A stretch of DNA of 41,622 bases, from NCBI GenBank assembly GCA_947383275.1, contig CANDCW010000017.1, forward strand, positions 1-41,622, in the 5' to 3' direction. The notes beneath the pieces are model-generated. The model ran no database searches and had not been told where the DNA came from. It saw nothing but the letters and a program-made list of their open reading frames with translations. Position numbers and translations under genes: made by a program. This document shows positions 1 to 10,680 of the stretch, one piece after another. Numbering within the stretch: the first letter of the stretch is position 1; the number at the start of each line of letters is the position of its first letter. The DNA comes from an uncultured Bacillota bacterium. Lineage in GTDB: Bacteria; Bacillota; Clostridia; Oscillospirales; Oscillospiraceae.

Positions 1-1704
1 CTCCGGTGCCTGGCCCTGGCGCTGCACTGGTACAACCCCCTGGTGTGGCTGGCGGTGATTCTCTCCAAGCGGGACGGCGAGCTGGCCTGCGACGAGGGGG
101 CAGTGGCCCGGCTGGGCGAGGGGGAGCGCGTCCCCTACGGGCGGACGTTAGTGGACATGGTGGCGGCGCGGTCCCTGCGTCCGGTGGACCTGTTGTCCTG
201 CTCCACCGCCATGACCGGGGGCGGGAAGTCCATCAAACACCGGGTGGCACGGCTGGCGAAGCACCCAAAAACGGCAAAAGCCGCCCTCTTCGCCGCGGTT
301 GCCGTTGCCGCCCTGGCAACCGTGTTCGTCTTCGCGGAACGGGCCCAGCCCAAGGCCAATACCATGTTCCACGACCAGCTGGAGCTGGCAGACAGCATCC
401 GATACAGCCCACCCCTCTACTCCAGCCAGATTTACCCCTCCCCCGTCGCCGATGAGGACCTGCTGGCTGCGGCCAAGGAGGCGCTGGCCGGCTTTGCCTA
501 TCTGCCCGACGCCGCCCCCCGCCCCGACCTGGAAGAGGGGTTGATCCACACCTCCTATGTGGTTCTCATCAACAACAGCATGGAGACGGAGTACACCCTC
601 CTGTGGCAGGACGGCTACAGCTACCTGCTCCCCGGAAATATGTGGGAGGAGGAAATGAAGCTGCAAAAGGAGCACGGGGAGGGGGCCCACATCCATGGGG
701 TCAGCGGGACCATGCGGGGCCCGGCCGGCGTCAACGCGGGGTCCGTGCTGGAGGACCTGGCCCGGCAGCAGTGGTACCGCGCTTCCCAGGCCCGGGATAC
801 AGAGCTGGAGGAAAACCACCTCGCAACCAGCAAGGCCCTGGCGGAGGCGCTGGAGAGCTGCGCGTGCATCCGCTTTGAGGATGGCACCCCTGACATCACC
901 GACCCCGCTTTGCTGGCTCAGGCCGGGAAGATTCTTACCTCCGGGTATCTCATCGACGATCTGTCCCAGACCGGCGCGGAGGGCGACAACGAGTCCATCG
1001 AGCTCCGGGGAAAGGACGGACAGCGGCTGAGCAGCTTTTTAATCACCAACCAGGCCATCCGGAGGCAGCTGCATGAGCTGGCGCCGGATGATCAGAATCA
1101 CCAATTATTGGGCGACCTGACCCAGGAGCAGGTGGACCGGGCCAACGAGGCTTTTGCCTCCTTTGTACAGCTGTCCGAACACAAGTTTGGCAACAGCGAA
1201 ATCAGCTGCTTCTTCACCAGCAGCTACGACGACCCCACCCAGATCGATCTGGAGGAATTCCTGCGCTACTGCCCCATTGGGATTGGGAACAACAACTGCC
1301 TGGGTGAGGATGATATAGATGAATTCCTGGCCGTAATGGAGAAGGATAACCTCTGGATCGACCCGGAGCGGGAGCTCAGCTCCCCCGAGGACCTCCCGGT
1401 TCCGGTCCACCGCTACCCCAGGAGCGAGGTGTCCGCCCTGCTGCAAAAATACGCGGGGGTCACGGTGGAGGAGCTGGATTGGGAAAGCTGCCTCTACGTG
1501 GAGGAGTACGACGCGTTCTACAACTTTACCAGCGACGCCGGCCCGGGCTTCTTTGAATGCGCCGGCGGGCAGGTGGCGGGAGACAGCGTCCTGCTGTGGT
1601 CCGCCCCCCTGGAGGACGGCACCCGGAGCGAGCTGACCTTGCGGAAAAGCGGGGACCGCTGGCTGATTCAGTCCTTCCATCTGGCCCCGATGTATGAGCG
1701 GTAA
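1..1704 (+). CDS. M56 (BlaR1-type) family metallopeptidase, 5'-truncated by the window edge
   Basis: The reading frame is open from base 1, so the start lies outside the window. The first residues (HWYNPLVW, then DGELACDE) are the signature of M56/BlaR1 membrane metalloproteases just after the HExxH zinc helix, so the N-terminal membrane segments and catalytic motif are missing here. A transmembrane helix follows at about residues 95-115, counted from base 1 (KAALFAAVAVAALATVFVF). The remaining ~450 residues are an extracytoplasmic domain I cannot assign. Family knowledge: such proteins sense cell-envelope or beta-lactam stress and usually pair with a BlaI/MecI repressor, which would lie upstream and is not visible. 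A strong terminator follows within 10 bases, so this ends a transcript. The family call is firm; the signal sensed is unknown. Confidence 0.8.
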   Translation, partial: LRCLALALHWYNPLVWLAVILSKRDGELACDEGAVARLGEGERVPYGRTLVDMVAARSLRPVDLLSCSTAMTGGGKSIKHRVARLAKHPKTAKAALFAAVAVAALATVFVFAERAQPKANTMFHDQLELADSIRYSPPLYSSQIYPSPVADEDLLAAAKEALAGFAYLPDAAPRPDLEEGLIHTSYVVLINNSMETEYTLLWQDGYSYLLPGNMWEEEMKLQKEHGEGAHIHGVSGTMRGPAGVNAGSVLEDLARQQWYRASQARDTELEENHLATSKALAEALESCACIRFEDGTPDITDPALLAQAGKILTSGYLIDDLSQTGAEGDNESIELRGKDGQRLSSFLITNQAIRRQLHELAPDDQNHQLLGDLTQEQVDRANEAFASFVQLSEHKFGNSEISCFFTSSYDDPTQIDLEEFLRYCPIGIGNNNCLGEDDIDEFLAVMEKDNLWIDPERELSSPEDLPVPVHRYPRSEVSALLQKYAGVTVEELDWESCLYVEEYDAFYNFTSDAGPGFFECAGGQVAGDSVLLWSAPLEDGTRSELTLRKSGDRWLIQSFHLAPMYER

Positions 1705-1710
1705 TCCTAC

Positions 1711-1744
1711 CCCCCGGCGGCTTAAAGCCGCCGGGGGATTTCAC
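1711..1744 (+). terminator. Rho-independent terminator of the M56 gene
   Basis: A perfect GC-rich stem (CCCCCGGCGGC pairing with GCCGCCGGGGG, loop TTAAA) starts six bases after the stop codon. It is followed by a modest T-rich tract. Confidence 0.85.
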
Positions 1745-1803
1745 ATTTCTGTAATATTTTCCAAAATTTTTTCTGACTTTTGTGCCTTTTGCCCACTATA
1801 CCC

Positions 1804-1888
1804 GCCGTTAATTTCCTGCTTTTCTTCTGTTTCGCCCCGTTAAAAAGCCGTTAATTTCGTTGTTTTTCCGACAAAAAATCAGTATCAT
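1804..1888 (+). promoter_or_regulatory. Promoter with upstream direct repeats for the dehydratase-activator operon
   Basis: A SigA-like promoter reads TTGTTT (1860-1865), 17 bases, TATCAT (1883-1888). Upstream, the 12-mer GCCGTTAATTTC occurs twice (1804-1815 and 1847-1858), 43 bp apart start to start. That is about four helical turns, and the second copy ends just before the -35. A third CGTTAA core lies between them (1838-1843). Regulator binding is inference. Confidence 0.5.
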
Positions 1889-1936
1889 GTATCATTGAAA
1901 CATAGGCTTCCTACTCCTGAAAGGCGGTTATTCCCT

Positions 1937-4870
1937 ATGAGTCTTCGCGTGGGCATCGACATCGGCTCCACCACCGTCAAGGTGGTGGTCCTCAACGAAC
2001 AGGATAAGCTGCTCTTCCGCTCCTATGAGCGGCACTTCTCCAAAACCCGAGAACGGGCCTTGGAGACGCTGGCCTCCATCCGGGACATGCTTTCCGGGCA
2101 GAACATCAAAACAACGATTACCGGCTCCGCCGGGCTGGGGGTGGCCGACGCGGCGGGGATCGACTTCGTGCAGGAGGTATACGCCACCGCCGCCGCCGTC
2201 AACACCTACATCCCCGACACCGACGCGGTCATCGAGCTGGGGGGCGAGGACGCCAAGATTATCTTTTTCGGCGGCGCCCTGGAGGAGCGGATGAACGGCT
2301 CCTGTGCCGGGGGCACCGGGGCCTTTATCGACCAAATGGCCACCCTGATGAACGTTACCGTTAACGAACTTGACGAATTGTCCCTCAAGCACGAGAAAAT
2401 TTATCCCATTGCCTCCCGCTGCGGGGTGTTCGCCAAAAGCGACATTCAGCCCATTCTCAACCAGGGCGGGCGGAAGGAGGACGTGGCCGCGTCTATCTTT
2501 CAGGCCGTGGTGGACCAGACCGTGGCCGGCCTCACCCAGGGCCGGGAGCTGAAGGGGAAGATCGTCTTTTTGGGCGGGCCGCTGCACTTTCTTATGGGCC
2601 TGCGCCAGCGGTTTGTGGAGACGCTGAAGCTGGATGGGGATCACGCCGTGTTCCCCGAGGATGGGGACTGCTTCGCCGCCATGGGGGCCGCCCTGTGCGC
2701 CACCGACTACACCCCGGCCCCCTTTGAGGCGGTCATGAAGAAGCTGGAGGACAGCGCCCAGGCCACCACCCTGGTGGACACCATGCCCCCCCTGTTTACC
2801 AGCCAGGCGGAGTATGATGCCTTTTCCGCCCGGCACAACGCCAGCCGGCCCCCGGAGGCGGACATCCACACCTACGCCGGCCCCGCCTATCTGGGGGTGG
2901 ACGCCGGGTCCACCACCACCAAGCTGGCCCTCATCGCCCCCGACGGCGGGCTGCTGTATACCTATTACCACTCCAACCTGGGCAACCCAGTGGCCATCGT
3001 CCTAGAACAGCTGAAGGAAATTTACCAGCTGTGCGGGGACCGCATCCAGATCAAAGGCGCGGCCGTCACCGGCTACGGGGAGGACCTGATTAAAAACGCT
3101 TTCTCCTGCGACCTGGGGCTGGTGGAGACCATGGCCCACTACAAGGCCGCCGCCCATTTTCGGCCCGATGTGGACTTCATCATCGACATCGGCGGACAGG
3201 ACATGAAGTGCTTTAAAATCAGAAACGGGGCCGTGGACTCCATCATGCTCAACGAGGCCTGTTCCTCCGGGTGCGGCTCCTTTATCGAGACCTTTGCCAA
3301 GGCCCTGGGCTACAACATCGCCGACTTCGCACGCCTGGGCCTGTTCACCCAAAAGCCGGTGAACCTGGGCTCCCGGTGCACCGTATTCATGAACTCCAGC
3401 GTCAAGCAGGCCCAGAAGGACGGGGCCTGCTTGGAGGACATTTCCGCCGGGCTGTCCACCTCCATCGTGAAAAATGCCATTTACAAGGTCATTCGCGCCG
3501 CCTCCGCCGACGATTTGGGCAAGCACATCGTGGTCCAGGGGGGCACCTTCCTTAACGACGCGGTGCTCCGGGCCTTTGAGCAGGAGCTGGGCCGGGAGGT
3601 TACCCGCCCGGTGATTGCCGGCATCATGGGGGCTTTCGGCGCGGCTCTGTCCGCCCGGGACCTGGGGCTGGAGCGGTCCTCCCTGTTGGGCCCCAAAGCT
3701 CTGGAGTCCTTTACCCACACCGCCAAGCCCGCCACCTGCGGGCTGTGCACCAACCACTGTTCCTTAACCGTCAACTCCTTCGACGGCGGGCGGCGGTTTG
3801 TGTCCGGCAACCGCTGCTCCCGCCCCCTGGGGGAGGAACCCAGCCGCCTGCCCGACCTGATGCGCTACAAATACGCCAAGCTCCGCGCCCTCCATGGCAA
3901 GGGCCAGGGTGACGGCTCCCGGGGGAAAATCGGCATTCCCTTCGGGCTGAATATGTACGAAAACCTGCCCTTCTGGTTTGAGCTGTTCACCCAGCTCAAC
4001 TTCGAGGTGGTCCTCTCCCCCGAATCCTCCCGGAAGATCTATTTGAAGGGACAGCGGACCATTCCGTCGGATACCGTGTGCTATCCCGCCAAGCTCCTCC
4101 ACGGCCACGTGGAAGCCCTGGCGGAGGGAGGGGTGGACGCCATCTTCTACCCCTGCATGCCCTACAACTTTGACGAAGGGGCGGGGGATAACAACTACAA
4201 CTGCCCCGTGGTGGCCTATTACCCGGAGCTGCTGGCGGCAAACGTCCCGGAGCTGAAGCAAGCGCGGTACTTGTACCCCTACTTCGGCCTGCACCGCCCC
4301 AAGGACATGGAGCGCAAGGCCGGGGAGTGGTTCTTTAATGAGTTCCACATCCCCCGCCGGGAGACGGCGGCGGCGGTGAAGTCCGCTTACATCGCCTACA
4401 ACACCTACAAAAACGACCTGCGCAGCACCGGCCGCACCTACATCGACCAGGCCCGGACCCAAGGCCATCCCATCCTGGTGGTGGCGGGCCGGCCCTACCA
4501 CATAGACCCGGAAATCAACCACGGCATCAACGATCTGATTACCTCCTACGGCTTCGTCCTGGTCACCGAGGACGCGGTGGCCTACCTGGAGGACAAGGCC
4601 CCCCGGCATGTCCTCAACCAGTGGACCTACCACGCCCGGATGTACAATGCCGCCCGATACGTCTGCACCCAGCCGGACATGGAGGTCATTCAGCTGGTCT
4701 CCTTCGGCTGCGGCATCGACGCCATCACCGGCGATGAGATGCGCTCCATTCTGGAGGAGGGCGGAAAATTGTACACCCAGCTGAAAATCGATGACATCAG
4801 CAATCTGGGAGCTGTTAAAATCAGAATCCGCAGCTTGATGGCCGCTATTGAGGCCAGGAAGGAGCACTGA
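1937..4870 (+). CDS. 2-hydroxyacyl-CoA dehydratase activase with two BcrAD/BadFG domains plus DUF2229
   Basis: A 977-residue protein. Two ASKHA-type activase domains are in tandem. The first starts GIDIGSTT (residue 6) and has cysteines at 123 (SCAGGTG) and 162 (SRCGVF). The second starts GVDAGSTTTK (about 320) and has cysteines at 442 (ACSSGCGSF) and 481 (SRCTVF). Both pairs are 39 residues apart, the spacing of the two cysteines that bridge the [4Fe-4S] cluster between subunits in HgdC. A CxxCxxxC group (601, 604, 608) plus C627 follows, then a DUF2229/HgdB-like C-terminal part. Family role: ATP-driven single-electron transfer to a 2-hydroxyacyl-CoA dehydratase. ATG 1937 is chosen over an in-frame TTG at 1895 because AAGGCGG (1921-1927) is well spaced. 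The next gene follows after one base. The substrate is unknown. Confidence 0.85.
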   Translation: MSLRVGIDIGSTTVKVVVLNEQDKLLFRSYERHFSKTRERALETLASIRDMLSGQNIKTTITGSAGLGVADAAGIDFVQEVYATAAAVNTYIPDTDAVIELGGEDAKIIFFGGALEERMNGSCAGGTGAFIDQMATLMNVTVNELDELSLKHEKIYPIASRCGVFAKSDIQPILNQGGRKEDVAASIFQAVVDQTVAGLTQGRELKGKIVFLGGPLHFLMGLRQRFVETLKLDGDHAVFPEDGDCFAAMGAALCATDYTPAPFEAVMKKLEDSAQATTLVDTMPPLFTSQAEYDAFSARHNASRPPEADIHTYAGPAYLGVDAGSTTTKLALIAPDGGLLYTYYHSNLGNPVAIVLEQLKEIYQLCGDRIQIKGAAVTGYGEDLIKNAFSCDLGLVETMAHYKAAAHFRPDVDFIIDIGGQDMKCFKIRNGAVDSIMLNEACSSGCGSFIETFAKALGYNIADFARLGLFTQKPVNLGSRCTVFMNSSVKQAQKDGACLEDISAGLSTSIVKNAIYKVIRAASADDLGKHIVVQGGTFLNDAVLRAFEQELGREVTRPVIAGIMGAFGAALSARDLGLERSSLLGPKALESFTHTAKPATCGLCTNHCSLTVNSFDGGRRFVSGNRCSRPLGEEPSRLPDLMRYKYAKLRALHGKGQGDGSRGKIGIPFGLNMYENLPFWFELFTQLNFEVVLSPESSRKIYLKGQRTIPSDTVCYPAKLLHGHVEALAEGGVDAIFYPCMPYNFDEGAGDNNYNCPVVAYYPELLAANVPELKQARYLYPYFGLHRPKDMERKAGEWFFNEFHIPRRETAAAVKSAYIAYNTYKNDLRSTGRTYIDQARTQGHPILVVAGRPYHIDPEINHGINDLITSYGFVLVTEDAVAYLEDKAPRHVLNQWTYHARMYNAARYVCTQPDMEVIQLVSFGCGIDAITGDEMRSILEEGGKLYTQLKIDDISNLGAVKIRIRSLMAAIEARKEH

Positions 4871-4871
4871 T

Positions 4872-6206
4872 ATGGCAAATTTAGTTTACAGCAGTACGGG
4901 ACGCCTGCTGTTCACCAAGGAGATGAAGGAGGAGTACACCCTCCTCATGCCCCAGATGCTGCCCGTCCACTTCGGCATGATGAAGAAGCTGCTGGAGTGC
5001 GAGGGCTACAAGGTGGACATGCTCACCACCAACCACCGGGGGATTGTGGACGAGGGCCTGAAATACGTCCACAATGACACCTGCTACCCCGCCCTGCTGG
5101 TCATCGGCCAGCTCATCGACGCGGTGAAGCACGGCGGCTACGACCCCCACAAGGTAGGGCTGCTCATCACCCAGACCGGCGGCGGCTGTCGGGCCTCCAA
5201 CTATATCCACCTGCTGCGCAAGGCCCTGGAAAAAGCCGGCATGGCCTACATACCCGTCGTGTCGGTCAACCTGTCCGGGCTGGAGAAAAACCCCGGCTTT
5301 TCCCTGACCCTCCCCTTCATCCGCAAGGCGGTATACGCCATGATGTACGGCGACATCATCGTCAATGTAGCCAACCAGGTCCGGCCCTACGAGGTGGAGC
5401 CCGGCGCCGCCGACGCCATGATTGACCGCTGGTCCCAGACGCTGGTAGACGGCTTTCAGGCCGGAAAGGGAATGAGCCGCAAGCAGATGCGCGCCCTCTT
5501 TGACGCCATCTGCGCCGATTTCGCCGCCATCCCCGTGGCGGGGGAGCCCAAGATCCGCGTGGGCGTGGTGGGGGAGATTTACGTCAAGTTCGCCCCCCTG
5601 GGCAACAACAATCTGGAAAAGTTCCTGCTATCCGAAGGCGTGGAGCCCGTGGTTCCCGGACTGACCGATTTCATTATCTTTAAAATCTACAACCGGGTGG
5701 CCGACGTGGAGCTGTATGGCGGAAAGTGGGTCAAGAAGTTCGGGTGCAGCTTGTTTATGAAGTATATCGAGGGCTGTCAGCAGGACATGATTGAGGCCCT
5801 GGAGCACTCGGGCCGCTTCCGCGCCCCGGGGACCTTCCGGGAACTGCACAATCTGGTCCGCGGCTACCTGGGGGACGGCAACAAGATGGGCGAAGGCTGG
5901 CTGCTTACCGCCGAGATGCTGGAGCTCATCCATTCAGGCACCAATAATATTGTATGCACCCAGCCCTTCGGCTGTCTGCCCAACCACATCGTGGGCAAGG
6001 GGATGATCCGCAAGCTGAAAGACGACTACCCCTACAGCAACATCGTGGCCATCGACTACGATCCCGGCGCCACCAAAATTAACCAGGAGAACCGCATCAA
6101 GCTAATGCTGGCCAATGCCAAGGGCCTCACCCATTCCGAGCCCGCCCGGCCCCGCCAGGAGCCCCAGGCGGAACGGGAGCCCCAGCTGGCCCACGCCAAC
6201 ATTTGA
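4872..6206 (+). CDS. HgdB/FldC-like 2-hydroxyacyl-CoA dehydratase D-component family protein
   Basis: A 444-residue protein read from ATG 4872, one base after the preceding stop, with an AGGAAGGAG site just upstream. An in-frame start at 4848 lies inside the previous gene and is unlikely. Cysteines sit in settings typical of the family: NDTCYPALL (about residue 72), TGGGCRASNY (about 103), KFGCSLF, and CTQPFGCLPNHIVGKG near residue 370. The C-terminus (IVAIDYDPGATKINQENR) also matches the C-terminal module of large activase-related proteins. In many Clostridia the preceding activase and this module form one ~1,400-residue polypeptide (family knowledge, from memory); here they are two genes. 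No separate substrate-specific dehydratase A/B pair lies nearby, so the physiological reaction cannot be stated. Confidence 0.78.
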   Translation: MANLVYSSTGRLLFTKEMKEEYTLLMPQMLPVHFGMMKKLLECEGYKVDMLTTNHRGIVDEGLKYVHNDTCYPALLVIGQLIDAVKHGGYDPHKVGLLITQTGGGCRASNYIHLLRKALEKAGMAYIPVVSVNLSGLEKNPGFSLTLPFIRKAVYAMMYGDIIVNVANQVRPYEVEPGAADAMIDRWSQTLVDGFQAGKGMSRKQMRALFDAICADFAAIPVAGEPKIRVGVVGEIYVKFAPLGNNNLEKFLLSEGVEPVVPGLTDFIIFKIYNRVADVELYGGKWVKKFGCSLFMKYIEGCQQDMIEALEHSGRFRAPGTFRELHNLVRGYLGDGNKMGEGWLLTAEMLELIHSGTNNIVCTQPFGCLPNHIVGKGMIRKLKDDYPYSNIVAIDYDPGATKINQENRIKLMLANAKGLTHSEPARPRQEPQAEREPQLAHANI

Positions 6207-6231
6207 CAAAAACCGCGTTGTGTGCTTAAAT
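6203..6231 (+). promoter_or_regulatory. Promoter overlapping the stop codon of the HgdB-like gene
   Basis: TTGACA (6203-6208), 17 bases, TTAAAT (6226-6231). The -35 box contains the TGA stop (6204-6206) of the upstream gene. It points at the DUF4180 remnant. Confidence 0.55.
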
Positions 6232-6232
6232 G

Positions 6233-6274
6233 CCTCCTCAGCTGGAATTTGTACTGCAAATCTGGTTGAGGAGG
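6233..6274 (+). repeat. Inverted repeat burying the ribosome site of the DUF4180 remnant
   Basis: CCTCCTCA (6233-6240) is perfectly complementary to TGAGGAGG (6267-6274), which contains the AGGAGG ribosome site in front of ATG 6277. In RNA this would form a hairpin hiding the site. A regulatory function is inference. Confidence 0.4.
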
Positions 6275-6276
6275 AT

Positions 6277-6393
6277 ATGATAAACATCGAATACATCAAA
6301 GACAACGGAACAGATCTTGCGGTTATTTCCAGTGACAGCAAAGTAATTACAGATGTGCAGTCCGCCCTGGACCTGGCGATGATGGTGAAAGCG
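6277..6393 (+). pseudogene. Truncated DUF4180 gene remnant
   Basis: From ATG 6277 the frame gives about 38 residues (MINIEYIKDNGTDLAVISSD, then KVITDVQSALDLAMMVK). These match my memory of the start of DUF4180 proteins (NGxxIAxxxSDxxxITDVQSALDL). The family is about 110-120 residues, so some two thirds is missing. The similarity stops exactly where the terminator hairpin begins; beyond it the open frame is only the antisense of the clpC-like gene. The gene keeps its own consensus-like promoter (6203-6231). The AGGAGG site is only two bases from the ATG, closer than normal. It looks like a decayed gene whose 3' part was deleted. Confidence 0.65.
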
Positions 6394-6425
6394 GGGCCGT
6401 CCGGGTTGGACGGCCCGCTTCTTTT

Positions 6426-6427
<2 letters not shown>
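6391..6427 (+). terminator. Terminator between the DUF4180 remnant and the clpC-like gene
   Basis: GGGCCGTCC (6394-6402) pairs with GGACGGCCC (6408-6416), followed on the + strand by CTTCTTTTTT. The T-run is good only on the + strand. On the - strand the stem lies just after the clpC-like stop and may also serve that gene. Confidence 0.8.
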
Positions 6428-8855
<2,428 letters not shown>

Positions 8856-8986
8856 GTAAAATCACCTCAGAATCAAATTCTTTTTACCATCATGCCCGGT
8901 TTTTTCCCACTTTAGACACACAAGCGTGTTGCGGGGCGCTTTGTCGCGCGCCCTGGGGAAATTTCCTGCGCTTCAAAAATTTAGCA

Positions 8987-9014
8987 TTGCTTTTTTCTGA
9001 AAATGTGATAGAAT
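8987..9014 (+). promoter_or_regulatory. Promoter of the ferredoxin gene
   Basis: TTGCTT (8987-8992), 16 bases, TAGAAT (9009-9014), with an extended -10 TG at 9006-9007. It lies about 30 bases before the ribosome site. Confidence 0.6.
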
Positions 9015-9046
9015 GAGGATACCATTTTAATGGAGGTGTACATATC

Positions 9047-9217
9047 ATGGCCTATGTTATTAGTGACGCTTGCATCAGCTGCGGCTCCTGCGCTGACGGT
9101 TGCCCCGTGGGCGCAATCTCCCAGGGCGACTCTCAGTATGTTATCGACGCCGGCGCCTGCATTGATTGCGGCTCCTGTGCCGGTACCTGCCCCATGGGCG
9201 CAATTTCCCAGGGCTGA
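9047..9217 (+). CDS. 2[4Fe-4S] clostridial-type ferredoxin
   Basis: A 56-residue protein with two near-identical halves, each carrying CxxCxxCxxxCP: CISCGSCADGCP (residues 9-20) and CIDCGSCAGTCP (38-49). This is the classical bacterial 8Fe-8S ferredoxin that shuttles low-potential electrons in the cytoplasm. Plausible partners in this window are the dehydratase activase and indolepyruvate:ferredoxin oxidoreductase, although neither is in its operon. TGGAGGTG (9031-9038) is eight bases before ATG 9047. The gene has its own promoter and terminator, so it is a single-gene transcript, probably highly expressed. Confidence 0.93.
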   Translation: MAYVISDACISCGSCADGCPVGAISQGDSQYVIDAGACIDCGSCAGTCPMGAISQG

Positions 9218-9230
9218 TAGGCAAAAAAAC

Positions 9231-9258
9231 GACGCCGGGAGACCGGCGTTGTTTTTTT
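9231..9258 (+). terminator. Terminator of the ferredoxin gene
   Basis: ACGCCGG (9232-9238), loop GAGA, CCGGCGT (9243-9249), then a run of seven T. Confidence 0.9.
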
Positions 9259-9373
9259 ATACAATTTTTGAAAAACAGTATTGCAATTATCTGTGCAATT
9301 CGTTACAATGAGAACGGGTGTTGTATCCCGCTCCGGTTGTAGCCCGGAGAAACAAAAGAGAGGAGCACAATGT

Positions 9374-10504
9374 ATGAAGAAGAAAGCCTTATCCCTGGCG
9401 CTGGCGCTGAGCATGTGCCTGGGCCTGACCGTTCCGGCATTTGCCAACGAGGAAAGCCCTATTCCAACTGAGGAGGGTGTCAAAAACATCTCGATCACCG
9501 CAGAAATTGGAGGCATGTCCTTTGATGATCTTGACGTAAAATCAAATTACACCCTGCGGAATTGGGAGTATAACGAAGAAAAGGACGAGGCCGTCCCTGC
9601 CGACGATACGCTGACCGACTATATCGCGGTTACCAAAAACACAAAGTTTACCGTCAAACACACCGGCACGGTGGATGACGGCACCACGCTGCGCATCTAT
9701 GTCACCAGCTATATCAACACAGGCGATGGAATTTACGACTGGTCGGATTGGCCCCACGACTCCTACCTGACCCACACCGGCTTCATTCCCGACTTTGTCG
9801 ATCCGGAGGACAGCCTGGTGGAGCTGAAGGCCGGGGAATCCGTCACCTTTACACTGCCCTTCTCTGAGCATAACGAAGACGGAGAGGATGTCATCTTCCA
9901 GTTGCGTGCTGAAATGTATTTTCCTCAGTATGAGTGGGCTTTTTGGAAATATTATTTCTGCAAAGAGGACGAAGCCGCCTACAACGCGGCCATAGCGAAG
10001 GGGCCCTCCGCGCCTGATCAGCCCGTCACCCCCGCTGTTCCCGACGAAATTCCGGCCAGCGGCACGGCCATTGCCAGCACCCAGACGGTCACCGTGGACG
10101 GCAAGAAAACCGAGTTCCAGATGTACGCCCTGAAGGACGCCAACGGCAACCTGACCAACTACATCAAGCTGCGGGACATGGCCTATGTCCTCAACGGCAC
10201 CAAGGCCCAGTTCGCCGTAGGTTTTGACGGGACCATCTCCCTCACCGCCGGCCAGGCGTACACTGCCGCCGGGGGTGAAATGACCACCCCCTACTCCGGC
10301 GACCGGGCTTACAAGGGCGGGACTCAGTCCGTAAAGGTAAACGGCTCCGCCGTAGATATGACCGCCATCACCCTCACTGATGACGCGGGCGGGGCCTACA
10401 ACTACTTCAAGCTCCGGGACTTGGGCAAGACCCTGGGCTTCAACGTGGGCTACAGCAACGAGCAGGGCGTCTTTATTGAGTCTGATAAGCCCTACGCCGA
10501 ATAA
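9374..10504 (+). CDS. Secreted protein with C-terminal copper-amine-oxidase-N-like (stalk) domain
   Basis: A 376-residue protein. The signal peptide is clear: MKKK, a hydrophobic core, and a likely cut after VPAFA (residue 19). Residues ~25-200 form an acidic domain of unknown function rich in Asp, Tyr and Thr. A short linker (APDQPVTPAVPDEIPAS) leads to a C-terminal module with the repeated NYIKLRDMAYVLNG and NYFKLRDLGKTLGFNVGY motifs. This module is common on exported proteins of gut Clostridia and resembles the copper amine oxidase N-terminal (stalk) domain, thought to bind the cell surface. The protein is therefore exported and probably wall-attached; its role is unknown. ATG 9374 is chosen for GAGAGGAG (9357-9364) and the signal peptide; the open frame from 9281 is not used. 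Confidence 0.75.
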   Translation: MKKKALSLALALSMCLGLTVPAFANEESPIPTEEGVKNISITAEIGGMSFDDLDVKSNYTLRNWEYNEEKDEAVPADDTLTDYIAVTKNTKFTVKHTGTVDDGTTLRIYVTSYINTGDGIYDWSDWPHDSYLTHTGFIPDFVDPEDSLVELKAGESVTFTLPFSEHNEDGEDVIFQLRAEMYFPQYEWAFWKYYFCKEDEAAYNAAIAKGPSAPDQPVTPAVPDEIPASGTAIASTQTVTVDGKKTEFQMYALKDANGNLTNYIKLRDMAYVLNGTKAQFAVGFDGTISLTAGQAYTAAGGEMTTPYSGDRAYKGGTQSVKVNGSAVDMTAITLTDDAGGAYNYFKLRDLGKTLGFNVGYSNEQGVFIESDKPYAE

Positions 10505-10517
10505 GCCGCCATTTTAG

Positions 10518-10554
10518 CAGTCCGTTCCGCGCTTGCGGGAGGGACTGTATTTTA
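10518..10554 (+). terminator. Terminator of the stalk-domain gene
   Basis: CAGTCC (10518-10523) and GGACTG (10542-10547) enclose an inner CCGC/GCGG stem, followed by TATTTTAT. Confidence 0.7.
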
Positions 10555-10600
10555 TACCTTATTATATAGTTTTTAATATTATATTTGGTTATATTTCATA

Positions 10601-10629
10601 TTGATATTTTTGGAGTCTTCGGATATACT
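10601..10629 (+). promoter_or_regulatory. Promoter of the hemolysin III-family gene
   Basis: TTGATA (10601-10606), 17 bases, TATACT (10624-10629), close to the SigA consensus. It sits in an AT-rich block upstream of the gene. Confidence 0.75.
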
Positions 10630-10680
10630 GTAATCAGAAGAAGAATCGAAGCCCGCCTCCACCGGAAAGGAGTGTGCCCT

